DNA of 64,000 nt from Marinobacter pelagius. GTDB taxonomy: Bacteria > Pseudomonadota > Gammaproteobacteria > Pseudomonadales > Oleiphilaceae. The notes under the pieces were generated by a model. It worked only from the letters and a program-made list of their open reading frames with translations. It ran no database searches and had not been told where the DNA came from. Position numbers and translations under genes: made by a program. This document shows, in pieces, positions 51,306 to 60,553 of the stretch; position 1 is the stretch's first letter, and each line of letters begins with the position of its first letter. Location of the stretch: positions 104,743 through 168,742 of the forward strand of contig NZ_FOUR01000009.1 of assembly GCF_900114925.1 (NCBI RefSeq). Reading direction: 5' to 3'.

Positions 51306-54167
51306 TTACGCCGGGCTCAGTCGGCAGGCCGCATACTTGAACTCCGGAATCTTCCCGTCCGGGTCCAGCGCCGGGTTGGTAAGCAGGTTGGCCGCCGCTT
51401 CCACGAAGGCAAAGGGTACGAACACCATGCCCTCGGGCATGGTCTGATCGGCTCGTGCCGTCAGGGTGATGCTGCCGCGCCGGGTGACAATATGGATTGG
51501 GTCTCCCGATTCGACACCAAGGCGAGTCAACTCATCGGGCGCAAGGAAGGCCGCTGCTTCTGGCTCCCGCTCATCCAGTACCCGGCTGCGACGGGTCATG
51601 GCGCCGGTGTGCCAGTGCTCCAGAAGGCGTCCGGTGGTTAGAACGATGGGATACGACTCATCCACCGGCTCATCCGGCGGCAGCGGCCGGGTCGGCGAGA
51701 ACCTGGCCCGCCCCCCGACGCGAGGGAAGGCATCGGAGAAGACCACATCCTGCCCTGGTGCGTCGTCGGCGGGGCATGGATAGGTCACGGAACCTTCGCG
51801 TTCCAGGCGGGCCCAGGAGATATGATCGAGCGAATGCATGCCCTGCTTCATCTCGGAGAATACCTGCTCGGGGCCCGCGTAGTTCCACCCCAGCCCGAAA
51901 CGGCGGGCCATTTCCTGGATAATCCACCAGTCGGGTTTTGCCTCACCGGGCGGCGCCAGAGCGGCACGGCCCATCTGCACCTGCCGGTTGGTGTTGGTGA
52001 CGGTGCCGGACTTTTCCGACCAGGCGGCGGCGGGCAGGATGACGTCGGCAAACTGGGCAGTCTCGGTGACAAACAGGTCCTGCACCACCAAATGTTCGAG
52101 AGCCGCAAGCGCTGCCCGGGCGTGGGTCAGATCCGGGTCAGACATCGCAGGGTTTTCGCCGAGAATGTACATGCCCTTGATTGTCCCCGCCAGAATAGCG
52201 TTCATAATCTCGACAACGGTGAGCCCCGGTTCAGGATCAAGTTTCGTGCCCCAGAGTTCTTCAAAAGCGGCGCGCAGCTGGGTGTCTCCCACCGGTTGGT
52301 AGTCGGGCAGGACCATGGGGATCAGGCCGGCGTCCGAGGCGCCCTGAACATTGTTTTGCCCCCGCAAGGGGTGCAGACCAGTGCCGGGCCGGCCGGTGTG
52401 GCCGCACGCAAGGGCCATTGAGATCAGGCAACGGGCGTTGTCGGTACCATGCACATGCTGGGAAATGCCCATGCCCCAGAAAATCATCGCCCGATCGGCG
52501 CCGGCATAGGCCCGGGCCACTTCGCGAATGGCTTCCGGTTCAACGCCACAGAGGGAGCTCATCACCTCCGGGGTCATGTTCGAGACACTTGCTGCCAGTG
52601 CCTCGAAGCCCTCGGTGTGGGCATCGATGTAGGTTTGGTCAAACAGCCCCTCATCGATGATCACGTGGAGCATGGCGTTGAACATTGCCACGTCGCCTCC
52701 CGGCGAGAAACGCAGGCTGCGCCAGGCGTAGGCGTCCAGTGCCTGGCCCCGGGGATCAATGATGATGAGTTTGGTGCCGTTTCGCGCCGCCTGTTTGAAG
52801 TAGGTGGCGGCCACCGGATGGTTAACGGCCGGGTTGCAGCCGGTGAGGATCACCACATCCGCCTGAAGCGCCTGCATGAACGAGGCGGTGACCGCGCCAG
52901 AGCCCAGACACTCCATTAACGCCGCCACGGAGCTGGCGTGACAGAGCCGGGTACAGTGGTCAACATGGTTGGAACCAAAGCCCGTACGCACCAGTTTCTG
53001 GAACAGCCAGGCTTCTTCGTTGGAGCACTTGGCGCTGCCAAAGCCGGCGAGCGCGTCAGCGCCGTATTGTCCTTTAAGCTGGGTTAACCCGTTTGCTGCC
53101 AGATCCAGCGCCTCTTCCCAGCGTGCCTCTCGAAAGTGGGTTAACGGATTGGCCGGATCAAAGTCGGGATCAAGACCCTTGGGGACGCCCTCCCGACGGA
53201 TCAGCGGGCGGGTAAGACGTGCCGGGTGTGATGGATAATCAAAGCCGAAACGGCCCTTCACACACAGCCGGCCCTGGTTTGAGGGCCCGTCTTTGCCTTC
53301 GACAAAGAGAATACGCCCTCGCGGCTCGCCTGCCTTTAGTTGCGCATGGGAAGGCTCGTCTTTCACGTGATAGGTCAGCTGGCAACCCACCCCGCAATAG
53401 GGGCAGACGGAGTCGACGGTGCGATCGGCCATGGTGGAGTCTCCGCGGCCCTCGGCATCAATCAGGGTGGCGGGCATCAAAGCCCCGGTCGGGCAGGCCT
53501 GCACGCATTCGCCACAGGCAACACAGGTGCTGTCCCCCATGGGATCATCGAAATCGAACACCACCTTGGATGCGGCGCCACGGTGCGCCAGACCAATGAC
53601 GTCGTTGCCCTGAACCTCGCGGCACGCACGCTCGCACAAGCCGCAGGTGATGCAGGCGTCCAGATTGACGCTCATGGCGGAGTGACTGGTGTCATGGCCC
53701 CGGGCATGGGTCAGCGAATCCGATCGAGGCACAACATGGTGAACCGTGGGCTCGTCGCGATCCGAACGGGCCGGGAGGCGCTGGCGAACGGCGCTGGCAT
53801 CGATAGCCAATTCATCCGCCGTATGCCACAGGTGGCTAGACTGGTCCGGACTTTGCGCTCGCTCGGGCTGATCGGCCAGCAGCAATTCCAGTACCCCCCT
53901 CCTGGCTTCCTGGGCACGGGCGGAGCCTGCACTTCGCACGACCATGCCGGGCGCTGCCTCGCGGATACAGCTTGCGGCGAGCACCCGCTCCCCTTCGATC
54001 TCCACCATGCAAGCGCGGCAATTTCCATCAGCCCGGTAACCTGGCGCGTCTTTGAAGCACAGGTGCGGAATGGTCTCGCCAGCGCGCTTGGCAACCTGCC
54101 ACAGGGTTTCGCCGGGGTAGGCCTGAACTTCAACGTCGTCGAGCGTCAGGGTAAAGCTTGCGCTCAT
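51306..54167 (-). CDS. fdhA: NAD-dependent formate dehydrogenase, molybdopterin alpha subunit
   Basis: A 953-residue enzyme oxidising formate to CO2. An N-terminal [2Fe-2S] domain (about 1-75, Cys37, 50, 53, 67), a His/Cys region (about 110-165), two [4Fe-4S] clusters (CITCGLCERAC and CVACGECVQAC, about 172-225), a further cluster CPYCGVGC (255-262), then the bis-MGD domains. The Mo ligand is Cys409 in HCTRLCHASS, followed by His410; Lys304 is in RLCVKGRF. It uses Cys, not selenocysteine. It follows fdhB by 11 bases. No gamma (FdsG) or FdhD gene is adjacent. Confidence 0.92.
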   Translation of the reverse strand: MSASFTLTLDDVEVQAYPGETLWQVAKRAGETIPHLCFKDAPGYRADGNCRACMVEIEGERVLAASCIREAAPGMVVRSAGSARAQEARRGVLELLLADQPERAQSPDQSSHLWHTADELAIDASAVRQRLPARSDRDEPTVHHVVPRSDSLTHARGHDTSHSAMSVNLDACITCGLCERACREVQGNDVIGLAHRGAASKVVFDFDDPMGDSTCVACGECVQACPTGALMPATLIDAEGRGDSTMADRTVDSVCPYCGVGCQLTYHVKDEPSHAQLKAGEPRGRILFVEGKDGPSNQGRLCVKGRFGFDYPSHPARLTRPLIRREGVPKGLDPDFDPANPLTHFREARWEEALDLAANGLTQLKGQYGADALAGFGSAKCSNEEAWLFQKLVRTGFGSNHVDHCTRLCHASSVAALMECLGSGAVTASFMQALQADVVILTGCNPAVNHPVAATYFKQAARNGTKLIIIDPRGQALDAYAWRSLRFSPGGDVAMFNAMLHVIIDEGLFDQTYIDAHTEGFEALAASVSNMTPEVMSSLCGVEPEAIREVARAYAGADRAMIFWGMGISQHVHGTDNARCLISMALACGHTGRPGTGLHPLRGQNNVQGASDAGLIPMVLPDYQPVGDTQLRAAFEELWGTKLDPEPGLTVVEIMNAILAGTIKGMYILGENPAMSDPDLTHARAALAALEHLVVQDLFVTETAQFADVILPAAAWSEKSGTVTNTNRQVQMGRAALAPPGEAKPDWWIIQEMARRFGLGWNYAGPEQVFSEMKQGMHSLDHISWARLEREGSVTYPCPADDAPGQDVVFSDAFPRVGGRARFSPTRPLPPDEPVDESYPIVLTTGRLLEHWHTGAMTRRSRVLDEREPEAAAFLAPDELTRLGVESGDPIHIVTRRGSITLTARADQTMPEGMVFVPFAFVEAAANLLTNPALDPDGKIPEFKYAACRLSPA

Positions 54168-54178
54168 GGTTGCCTCCC

Positions 54179-55894
54179 CTAACCTTTCGCTATCAGGTTG
54201 CTGCTGGCGAGTTCGCTGCGGAAATCTCGCAGCAGACTCAGCACCGGATTGGGTGCGGCCTGGCCGAGACCGCAGATGGAGGCATCGGTCATTACTCTGG
54301 CCAACTGTTGGAGCGTCTGCTCATCCCAGGTGTCGCGTTCCAGCAACGTGAGCATTTTCTCGGTGCCCACACGGCAGGGAGTGCACTGCCCGCAGGATTC
54401 ATCCGCGAAAAAGCTCAGAAGGTTGCGGGCTGCCGCGGCCAGATCGTCCTGTTCAGACAGAACAATCACCGCAGCAGAGCCGATGAAACATCCGTGCTCC
54501 TGCAAGGTATCGAAATCCAGGGGAATATCTGCTTTGCTTGCGGGCAGTATGCCGCCGGAGGCCCCGCCGGGCAGATAGGCCAGCAGGCGATGCCCTTCCG
54601 CCATGCCGCCGCAGTATTCCTCTATCAATTCATTGAGGGTGATGCCCGCGGGGGCGAGGTGAACCCCGGGCCGAGCGACCCGACCAGATACAGAAAAGCT
54701 TCGAAGGCCGCGACGACCATGCCGCCCCTGACTGGCGAACCAGTCGGCGCCCCCGGCGTGGATGCGCGGGATCCAGTAGACCGTCTCGACGTTGTTGACC
54801 AGGGTGGGCTGGCCAAAAAGTCCTTTCTGGGCAACGAAAGGCGGGCGATGGCGTGGCTTGCCGGGTTTGCCCTCCAGGGACTCGATCAGGGCGGATTCCT
54901 CGCCACAGATATAGGCTCCCGCTCCCCGACGCAAGATCACGAAGCCCGGGTTGACGATTGCGGCTGCTTCCAGCTCGGCAATGGCCTCTTTCAGCACACC
55001 CTGCAGGCCGGGGTACTCGTCCCGCAGATAAATGTATAAGGCCTTCGCCTCAACCGCCCAGGCGCTAACCAGCGCGCCCTCCAGGAATCCATGGGGTTCA
55101 CGTTCCAGGTAATAGCGATCTTTGAAAGTGCCCGGTTCCCCTTCGTCGGCGTTGATCACTGCGTAGCGTGGCCCCGGCTCGGCCCGCACTGCCTGCCACT
55201 TGCGGAAGGTAGGAAATCCGGCGCCGCCGAGGCCGCGCAGGCCGGCATGCTCCAGTTCCTTCTCCAGCGATTCGAGGTTCACCCGGCCTTCACGGCAATC
55301 TGTTAGCAGTTGGTAACCACCGGCCGAACGATAATCCGACAGACGTTGCCAGGAGACGCCCTCTGGCTGGACCTGCCTCTGCTCTAACGCGGCCCCAACA
55401 TTCTCGGCGTTGGCATTCAGCACATGGTGCTGCCCCACGGCCACCACGGGCGCAGTGTCGCAGCGACCCATACAGGGCGCGCGCTTTACCCTCACAGTTT
55501 CGGGATCAGCTCCTTCAGACAGCGCCTGATGCAACGCCTCCGCTCCGGCCAAACGACAGGAGAGCGAGTCACACACCCGTAAAGTCAACGCAGGTGGTGG
55601 CGTTTGTTCGTCGTGAATAACGTCGAAATGGGCGTAAAAGGTGGCCGTTTCATAAATGGCGGCCATGGGCTGATTCATGAAGGCTGCCAGGGCCCGGAGG
55701 CGAGGCATTGAGAGGTGACCATAGGTGTCCTGCAGTGCGTGCAGGTGCTCGATCAGGCGATCCCGGCGGCGTAAAGACGGATCGTTGCGTTCGTCACCGA
55801 TCAGGTCCCGCAGCTCCGACAATACGGCGGGTTCCAGTTGGCGACCACGAGGTGCAGAGCGCCGGGGTTTGACCTTCTTTTCGTCTGTTCTCAT
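54179..55894 (-). CDS. fdhB: formate dehydrogenase beta subunit (NuoE-NuoF fusion, diaphorase)
   Basis: A 571-residue fusion. A NuoE-like thioredoxin-fold domain (about 20-170) carries the [2Fe-2S] cysteines VCDSLSC and APCMGRC. The NuoF-like part (about 200-565) has the FMN/NADH segment GLRGLGGAGFPTF, YINADEGEPGTFKDR-type motif and the [4Fe-4S] site ESCGQCTPCR. It passes electrons from FdhA to NAD. The start at 55894 avoids a GTG at 55921 that lacks a good binding site; neither site is strong. Both subunits form one operon. Confidence 0.92.
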   Translation of the reverse strand: MRTDEKKVKPRRSAPRGRQLEPAVLSELRDLIGDERNDPSLRRRDRLIEHLHALQDTYGHLSMPRLRALAAFMNQPMAAIYETATFYAHFDVIHDEQTPPPALTLRVCDSLSCRLAGAEALHQALSEGADPETVRVKRAPCMGRCDTAPVVAVGQHHVLNANAENVGAALEQRQVQPEGVSWQRLSDYRSAGGYQLLTDCREGRVNLESLEKELEHAGLRGLGGAGFPTFRKWQAVRAEPGPRYAVINADEGEPGTFKDRYYLEREPHGFLEGALVSAWAVEAKALYIYLRDEYPGLQGVLKEAIAELEAAAIVNPGFVILRRGAGAYICGEESALIESLEGKPGKPRHRPPFVAQKGLFGQPTLVNNVETVYWIPRIHAGGADWFASQGRHGRRGLRSFSVSGRVARPGVHLAPAGITLNELIEEYCGGMAEGHRLLAYLPGGASGGILPASKADIPLDFDTLQEHGCFIGSAAVIVLSEQDDLAAAARNLLSFFADESCGQCTPCRVGTEKMLTLLERDTWDEQTLQQLARVMTDASICGLGQAAPNPVLSLLRDFRSELASSNLIAKG

Positions 55895-56066
55895 TGTTTT
55901 TGACCAGGCCCTGAAACACACAAAGACAGCCTTGTTGGCTAGCCTGACTCTTTACGAGCTATTGAAGCATATCAGGGTGTGGTGCCACCAGACGATCGTA
56001 AACTGATTGGATAGGAAAACGGCCCTAACCTGCAGTTTCGGACTGCTGGAAATCAAGAGGAAATAA

Positions 56067-56140
56067 TGGAGGCGCGGGTCGGAATCGAACCGGCGTACAC
56101 GGAGTTGCAGTCCGCTGCATAACCACTCTGCCACCGCGCC
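56067..56140 (-). tRNA. tRNA-Cys (GCA)
   Basis: A 74-base cloverleaf on the minus strand. The acceptor stem GGCGCGG pairs with CCGCGCC, then U and encoded CCA. The anticodon loop CTGCAAC gives GCA. The T-loop is GGTTCGATTCC. The 3' end is at 56067. Confidence 0.95.
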
Positions 56141-56227
56141 GGGGAAAGCCTTTGATGCTGGCTTTTGCTCTCAGGAGGCATTGAGAGACTTGAATTGTGA
56201 TTTCCAACCGGCTGACCGGAGAGAAAT

Positions 56228-56303
56228 TGGAGCGGGAAACGAGATTCGAACTCGCGACCCCAACCTTGGCAAGGTTGTGCTCTACCAACTGAGCTATTCC
56301 CGC
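56228..56303 (-). tRNA. tRNA-Gly (GCC)
   Basis: A 76-base cloverleaf on the minus strand starting GCGGGAATAGCTCAGTTGG, anticodon GCC within CTTGCCAAG, T-loop AGTTCGAATCT and encoded CCA at the 3' end. It lies 87 bp upstream of tRNA-Cys, the same order as in other gammaproteobacteria, where a tRNA-Leu often follows; none is seen here. Confidence 0.95.
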
Positions 56304-56487
56304 TCTGTGTTCAGAGGCATTGCCTCGTCAACGGCTGCGTATTCTACGGATTACGGTTCCGTCGTCAATACTTTTTTTCAAGTTTCTGTTTTATAGGGAT
56401 TTGTTGATTAAAGTTTGTGCGCCCGCCCTGATTTTGGAACCAGCGCGGCGCACGATCAAATATCGAGAATAAACTGCCGGCAAGCCC

Positions 56488-57273
56488 TTAAAGAGTATCG
56501 AAGAAGGCTTTCGCACCGCCGGCCATGAAGTAATAGTTTTGCACACCCCTGGCTTCCAGGAAATATTGCAGCCACTGCACCTGCTTACCTACCGCATCGT
56601 AAATCAGCAAGGGCTTGGTGTTATCGGTCCGTTCGGCGAGCAGTCGGTCCCACTTCGCACGGTTGTCGAAGGGAATTCTCTTCTCCCAGCCCATGAACAG
56701 TGCCAGCCCGGCACGTTCCTTGGAATCCCGGGCATCGACCGCAAAGCCGGCTGCCTGGAGTTCGCGGCCGAACTGATCCGGCGGCAACAGGTGAGCCTCG
56801 AATTTTTCCCGGGTGAGCAGTTTGCCGGCATCGTCCAGTGGCTGGCCGAGCAGAACGGTACGGTCGGGATTGGCGCGGGCCCAGTCGAAGATTCCGGCAT
56901 CGAAGGACCGAGGCGCTGTAGTGCTTTCATGCTCTGTCTTGGCCACCGCCCGGTAGGATTTTTCGCAGGTTCGGCCGTTACAATAGAAGACCAGGGGTTT
57001 GCCAGATTCAGCTTCCAGACTCGCAACCCGAGCCGCGAAATCCCGGTCCGAGAGGGCGACATGGTGGGCACCAGCTATGTGGAGCGTGTCGTATTCGAAT
57101 CGGGAGCGGACATCCACAACGGTCAGTTCGTCCAGTTGCTGCCGGAGTTCATCCAGCTCAATGGCATCAACCGTGGGATAGAGCTTTCTTCCGGGGAACC
57201 CTTCATCCGCTTGCAGAAACCCGGAGAACAACAGAAGTATGCAGAGAACCACAGAGTGCTGTAGCTTGATCAT
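56488..57273 (-). CDS. exported protein with two rhodanese-like domains
   Basis: A 261-residue protein with a signal peptide (about 1-22, ending LQAD). The first rhodanese domain (about 38-130) has a plausible active loop with Cys98 in FYCNGRTC, a sulfur-transfer type. The second (about 140-260) has no loop Cys (LLIYDAVGKQVQW) and is probably non-catalytic. A role in periplasmic sulfur or cyanide chemistry is inferred. It is read alone, opposite to the cold-shock gene. Confidence 0.8.
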   Translation of the reverse strand: MIKLQHSVVLCILLLFSGFLQADEGFPGRKLYPTVDAIELDELRQQLDELTVVDVRSRFEYDTLHIAGAHHVALSDRDFAARVASLEAESGKPLVFYCNGRTCEKSYRAVAKTEHESTTAPRSFDAGIFDWARANPDRTVLLGQPLDDAGKLLTREKFEAHLLPPDQFGRELQAAGFAVDARDSKERAGLALFMGWEKRIPFDNRAKWDRLLAERTDNTKPLLIYDAVGKQVQWLQYFLEARGVQNYYFMAGGAKAFFDTL

Positions 57274-57649
57274 CAGTATTACATCCTTGTGCAGTGTCGA
57301 TACACGTTAAATTTGATCCGCGCATCACCAGGCGGCAAGGTAATATTGGCAATGTTTTGTAAGGTCGCCCTCAGCTTATGTGTTCATCGGTTAGCATTTG
57401 CAACGAAAAGAGACCTTTCCCCCAGCACGTGTAAATGCCTACGAGAAAAAGCTAGGCTTTTGGTAACAGCAGGAGTACAGTGGGCCTCGTTGGAAAGATT
57501 TAGCAAAGCATTTCATCAATAAGACACTGCCAAGTATTAGCAAGTCCTGTTTTTGATTCCGCCAGTTTTTTGTTTCCCGCACAACGCTGATCAGTGATCA
57601 CAACGATTCCTGGCGGCACATTGAAAATATTGAATTCAGGATTTTATCT
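57274..57649 (+). other. 376-bp intergenic region, cold-shock gene leader
   Basis: No gene found. The part nearest the cold-shock gene contains CCGCCAG (57559-57565) and its complement CTGGCGG (57610-57616), enclosing two overlapping palindromes CTGATCAG and GTGATCAC (57587-57601). This would fold in a leader RNA. Cold-shock genes often have long structured leaders that control translation, so a leader of over 100 bases is plausible but unproven. Confidence 0.4.
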
Positions 57650-57856
57650 ATGTCTACTACTACCGGCACCGTCAAGTTCTTCAACGAATCCAAGGGCTTC
57701 GGCTTCATCACTCGCGAAAGCGGCCCGGACGTATTCGTTCACTACAGCGCTATTCAGGGCGGCGGTTTCAAGACTCTGGCTGAAGGCCAGCAGGTCGAGT
57801 TCACCGTGACCCAGGGCCAGAAAGGTCCTCAGGCGGAAAACGTGGTTGGTCTGTAA
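57650..57856 (+). CDS. CspA-family cold-shock protein
   Basis: A 68-residue single cold-shock domain that binds single-stranded RNA and DNA. Both nucleic-acid motifs are intact: RNP1 KGFGFITR (about 15-22) and RNP2 DVFVHYSAI (about 27-35). AGGA lies 8 bases before the ATG. It is monocistronic, followed by a strong terminator. Whether it is cold-inducible cannot be told from the protein. Confidence 0.95.
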   Translation: MSTTTGTVKFFNESKGFGFITRESGPDVFVHYSAIQGGGFKTLAEGQQVEFTVTQGQKGPQAENVVGL

Positions 57857-57873
57857 CTAACAGCCAAATCACG

Positions 57874-57900
57874 AAAAAGGCAGCTTCGGCTGCCTTTTTT
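57874..57900 (+). terminator. Rho-independent terminator after the cold-shock gene
   Basis: GGCAGC pairs with GCTGCC around TTCG, with AAAAA on the 5' side and TTTTTT on the 3' side. It can act in both directions and probably also ends the ATPase transcript. Confidence 0.92.
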
Positions 57901-57904
57901 CGTT

Positions 57905-60553
57905 TCAGGGTACTGGCTCAATCTTCAGCGCCTGCAGATCCCTGGGCTCGACGCCCAGATCCTGCCAGTTTTCCGGGTGGCAGGTGAACAACAGAATCTG
58001 GTGCCGCTGCGCCGCATCGAACAGAATCCGTTTCATTCCATCCAGCCGCTCCGCATCGGAGTGAACCAGGGTATCGTCCAGGATAATCAGCGTTGGTCGC
58101 CCTGCGTCCTTTAGCAGGTCCGCATAGGCCAACCTGCTGATCAGCCCCATCTGCTCCCTCGCCCCGAAACTCAGTTCCGTCATCTGTCCCAGCTCGTCAC
58201 CACGGGTAAACCTGCCCGGCATCAAGTGTTCATCCACCTCCAGCGTCGCCTCCGGGAAGAGTACCGAAAGGTAGTGATCCAGGTGTTTTTGTAGCGGTGC
58301 CTGCAAGCGACGTGTCAACGCCTGACGTTTCCCGGTAAGCACATTCAAAAGCAGATCAAGCGCCCGGGCACGCCGGTGCAGTTCATCGTAGCGGCGATTG
58401 ATGTGCTCAAACTCCCCGAATTTCTCGCTGAGCAGTTCCTCAAGACCTTCTGCCCCCCAGGCTTCCAGCCGGACCCTTATATCCCGGAGTTCCCGCTCCC
58501 GGTTTTCCTGCGCTTTCTGCTGCGTGTCTGCCGCCTGCCGGAAGCGCTGGATATCCTGTTGAAGCAATTCCGGTCGGGCCTCACGTATCTTTCTGGTCAG
58601 TGCCTCCAGGTTACCCAGCACTGTCGCTTCCCGCTTCTCCGATTCCGTGATTTTGTCGCCGAGTTCACGAAGCTGGCGCTGGCTTTCGGAATTGTTCAAT
58701 TCCTCCCTGAGTTGCTGCCATTCCCGGTTGGCGTTCTCGACATTCTGTCTGGCAGTCAGGATGGCCGTCTGGTGCTTGCTCCGGGCAGTTTCGGCCTCGG
58801 AAAGACGCTGCTCCGCCTCTTTCCTGGCCCTTTCTGCCTCAGTAAAGCCCGGGAGATTGGTATCACCCACTTCTGCAGATTTCAGTAGCGCATTGAGCTC
58901 CCCTTTTCGAGCCTCCAGGTCCGCCAGGGTATCCCGGGTTTCAGTCCGAAGACGTTCCAGCCCCTGCGGCGCAACCGACGCCAACAGATCCTCAGTGTGC
59001 TTCAGCCGGTTCTCCGCATCCCGAAGCCGGGCCAGCTTCTGTTCCGCATCTTCAACGTTAGGGACGCCAAGTGCTCGAAGATGTTCACTCAGGGTTTGCT
59101 CAAGGTGCGCCAGGGTGCGCCGGACACTTGCCAGATCTTCTCCACCCGGCGTGATTCCAAGGCGTCCCACACCGGGAATCTCCAGGGTGGTCTCCTCAAG
59201 GAGGCGACGTTCGCCCTCACCCTCGATGCTTTCGTCACTGAGATGCAGGCTGTGCCCCTGCTCCAGCTGCCAGGTCAGGCGTGTGGCTATGGTCTGGGAT
59301 CTGATTGCTTCTTCGTCCAGCTGGCGCTGGGTCACCCTGGCCTGTTGCACCAGATCGGGGTCAATCCTGTTCTCCTGCTTCTGCTTTCTGGCCTCGTCCA
59401 GTTTTTGCTGGAATTCGGTGGCCTTATCCAGGTTTTGCCGGAGAGTCTTGTGCTGGTTTTCCAGCCGGGTGACTTCCTGTTTGAGCCTGGTCAGACTTTC
59501 CAACTGGCGGGCCTGTTCGACGATCTTGATCGCTGCGTCATAGCTTTCACGCGCATCCTGAAGAGCCTTGTCGAAAGCGGGAGTTCGAGCCTCCTCCTGT
59601 GCCAGAATCTCCCGGGCCTTACGGAGATCGGTTTCACGCTGTTCCAGTTTTTTGCCCTGACTCTGCATCTGTTCCAGATTCTGGCGGAGTAGATTCAGAT
59701 TCTGGCGCACATGATCGAGTGTCTCCTGCTCTCTGACCTGCTGCGCCTGAAGTGACTCGACCTGACGAAATTGTTCCTGAGCCTGCTCCATCCTGCGTCG
59801 GGCCTCTTCCCAGGGCCGCTCCCGATTCGCTTTCTCAAACTCCGCCGTCAGTGTGCCAAGGCGATCCACCTGGGCCTGGTATTGCCCGATCCGTGCCTGC
59901 AACTCAGCAATCTCGACTTCCAGCTCGGCCCGCTCCTTTTCCAGCTGCAGATATTCCCCCCGGGGTTTTCCGGTTCCGGTAAGCAGCTCCGCCCGCTGTT
60001 TCTCGACGGCCTGGATCACGTCATCACCACCGGTGCTGGCCACTTCGCCAACCAGATTGTTGAGGGCGGATTTCAGGTGATCGCCGGCGTGCTCAACGGC
60101 CTTCTCGATATCCTGGCCGGTACCCTGCTCGACCCAGAGCAACCCTGGGATACCCCAGTGCTCTTCCTTGCTCGCACCTTTCTTGGGGAACTGATAACCC
60201 AGCAACTCCGCAAGTTTCTCTTCTGCCTCTTCACCACTGAAACTCTGGCCATCCACCTGCAGATCACAACGTTTACGCTGGAGGAAGCTTTTGGTCAGTG
60301 ACCACTGGTGGCCGCCGTGCTCGAACCCCAGCTCAATCGACGGGGCCGCTGCAGAGTCGCCCCAGGGGCGCAGGTCTTCCACGGATTTGGAGCGGTGCCG
60401 CTCAAAAAAGGCGGCCCGGATGGCTCGCACCAGAGTGCTTTTACCGGATTCGTTCGGGCCGTGGATCAGGTTGATACCCGGCTGGAGACCATCGAGGGTA
60501 ATGGGGTTCCGGAACTGGCGAACCTGTTCGATACTCAGTCTTTCGAGTCTCAC
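57905..60553 (-). CDS. SbcC/Rad50-like (YhaN-type) SMC ATPase
   Basis: An 882-residue ABC-type ATPase of the SMC/Rad50 kind. Walker A GPNESGKST is at 32-40. A long coiled-coil region spans about 185-770. The C-terminal half holds the signature FGAREQMGLISRL and Walker B PTLIILDDTLVHSD. No zinc-hook CxxC was seen at the coiled-coil tip, unlike Rad50/SbcC. It is coupled by an ATGA to the metallophosphoesterase upstream, so the two should form an SbcCD-like DNA-end nuclease. Its length is below SbcC (about 1050). Confidence 0.85.
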   Translation of the reverse strand: MRLERLSIEQVRQFRNPITLDGLQPGINLIHGPNESGKSTLVRAIRAAFFERHRSKSVEDLRPWGDSAAAPSIELGFEHGGHQWSLTKSFLQRKRCDLQVDGQSFSGEEAEEKLAELLGYQFPKKGASKEEHWGIPGLLWVEQGTGQDIEKAVEHAGDHLKSALNNLVGEVASTGGDDVIQAVEKQRAELLTGTGKPRGEYLQLEKERAELEVEIAELQARIGQYQAQVDRLGTLTAEFEKANRERPWEEARRRMEQAQEQFRQVESLQAQQVREQETLDHVRQNLNLLRQNLEQMQSQGKKLEQRETDLRKAREILAQEEARTPAFDKALQDARESYDAAIKIVEQARQLESLTRLKQEVTRLENQHKTLRQNLDKATEFQQKLDEARKQKQENRIDPDLVQQARVTQRQLDEEAIRSQTIATRLTWQLEQGHSLHLSDESIEGEGERRLLEETTLEIPGVGRLGITPGGEDLASVRRTLAHLEQTLSEHLRALGVPNVEDAEQKLARLRDAENRLKHTEDLLASVAPQGLERLRTETRDTLADLEARKGELNALLKSAEVGDTNLPGFTEAERARKEAEQRLSEAETARSKHQTAILTARQNVENANREWQQLREELNNSESQRQLRELGDKITESEKREATVLGNLEALTRKIREARPELLQQDIQRFRQAADTQQKAQENRERELRDIRVRLEAWGAEGLEELLSEKFGEFEHINRRYDELHRRARALDLLLNVLTGKRQALTRRLQAPLQKHLDHYLSVLFPEATLEVDEHLMPGRFTRGDELGQMTELSFGAREQMGLISRLAYADLLKDAGRPTLIILDDTLVHSDAERLDGMKRILFDAAQRHQILLFTCHPENWQDLGVEPRDLQALKIEPVP

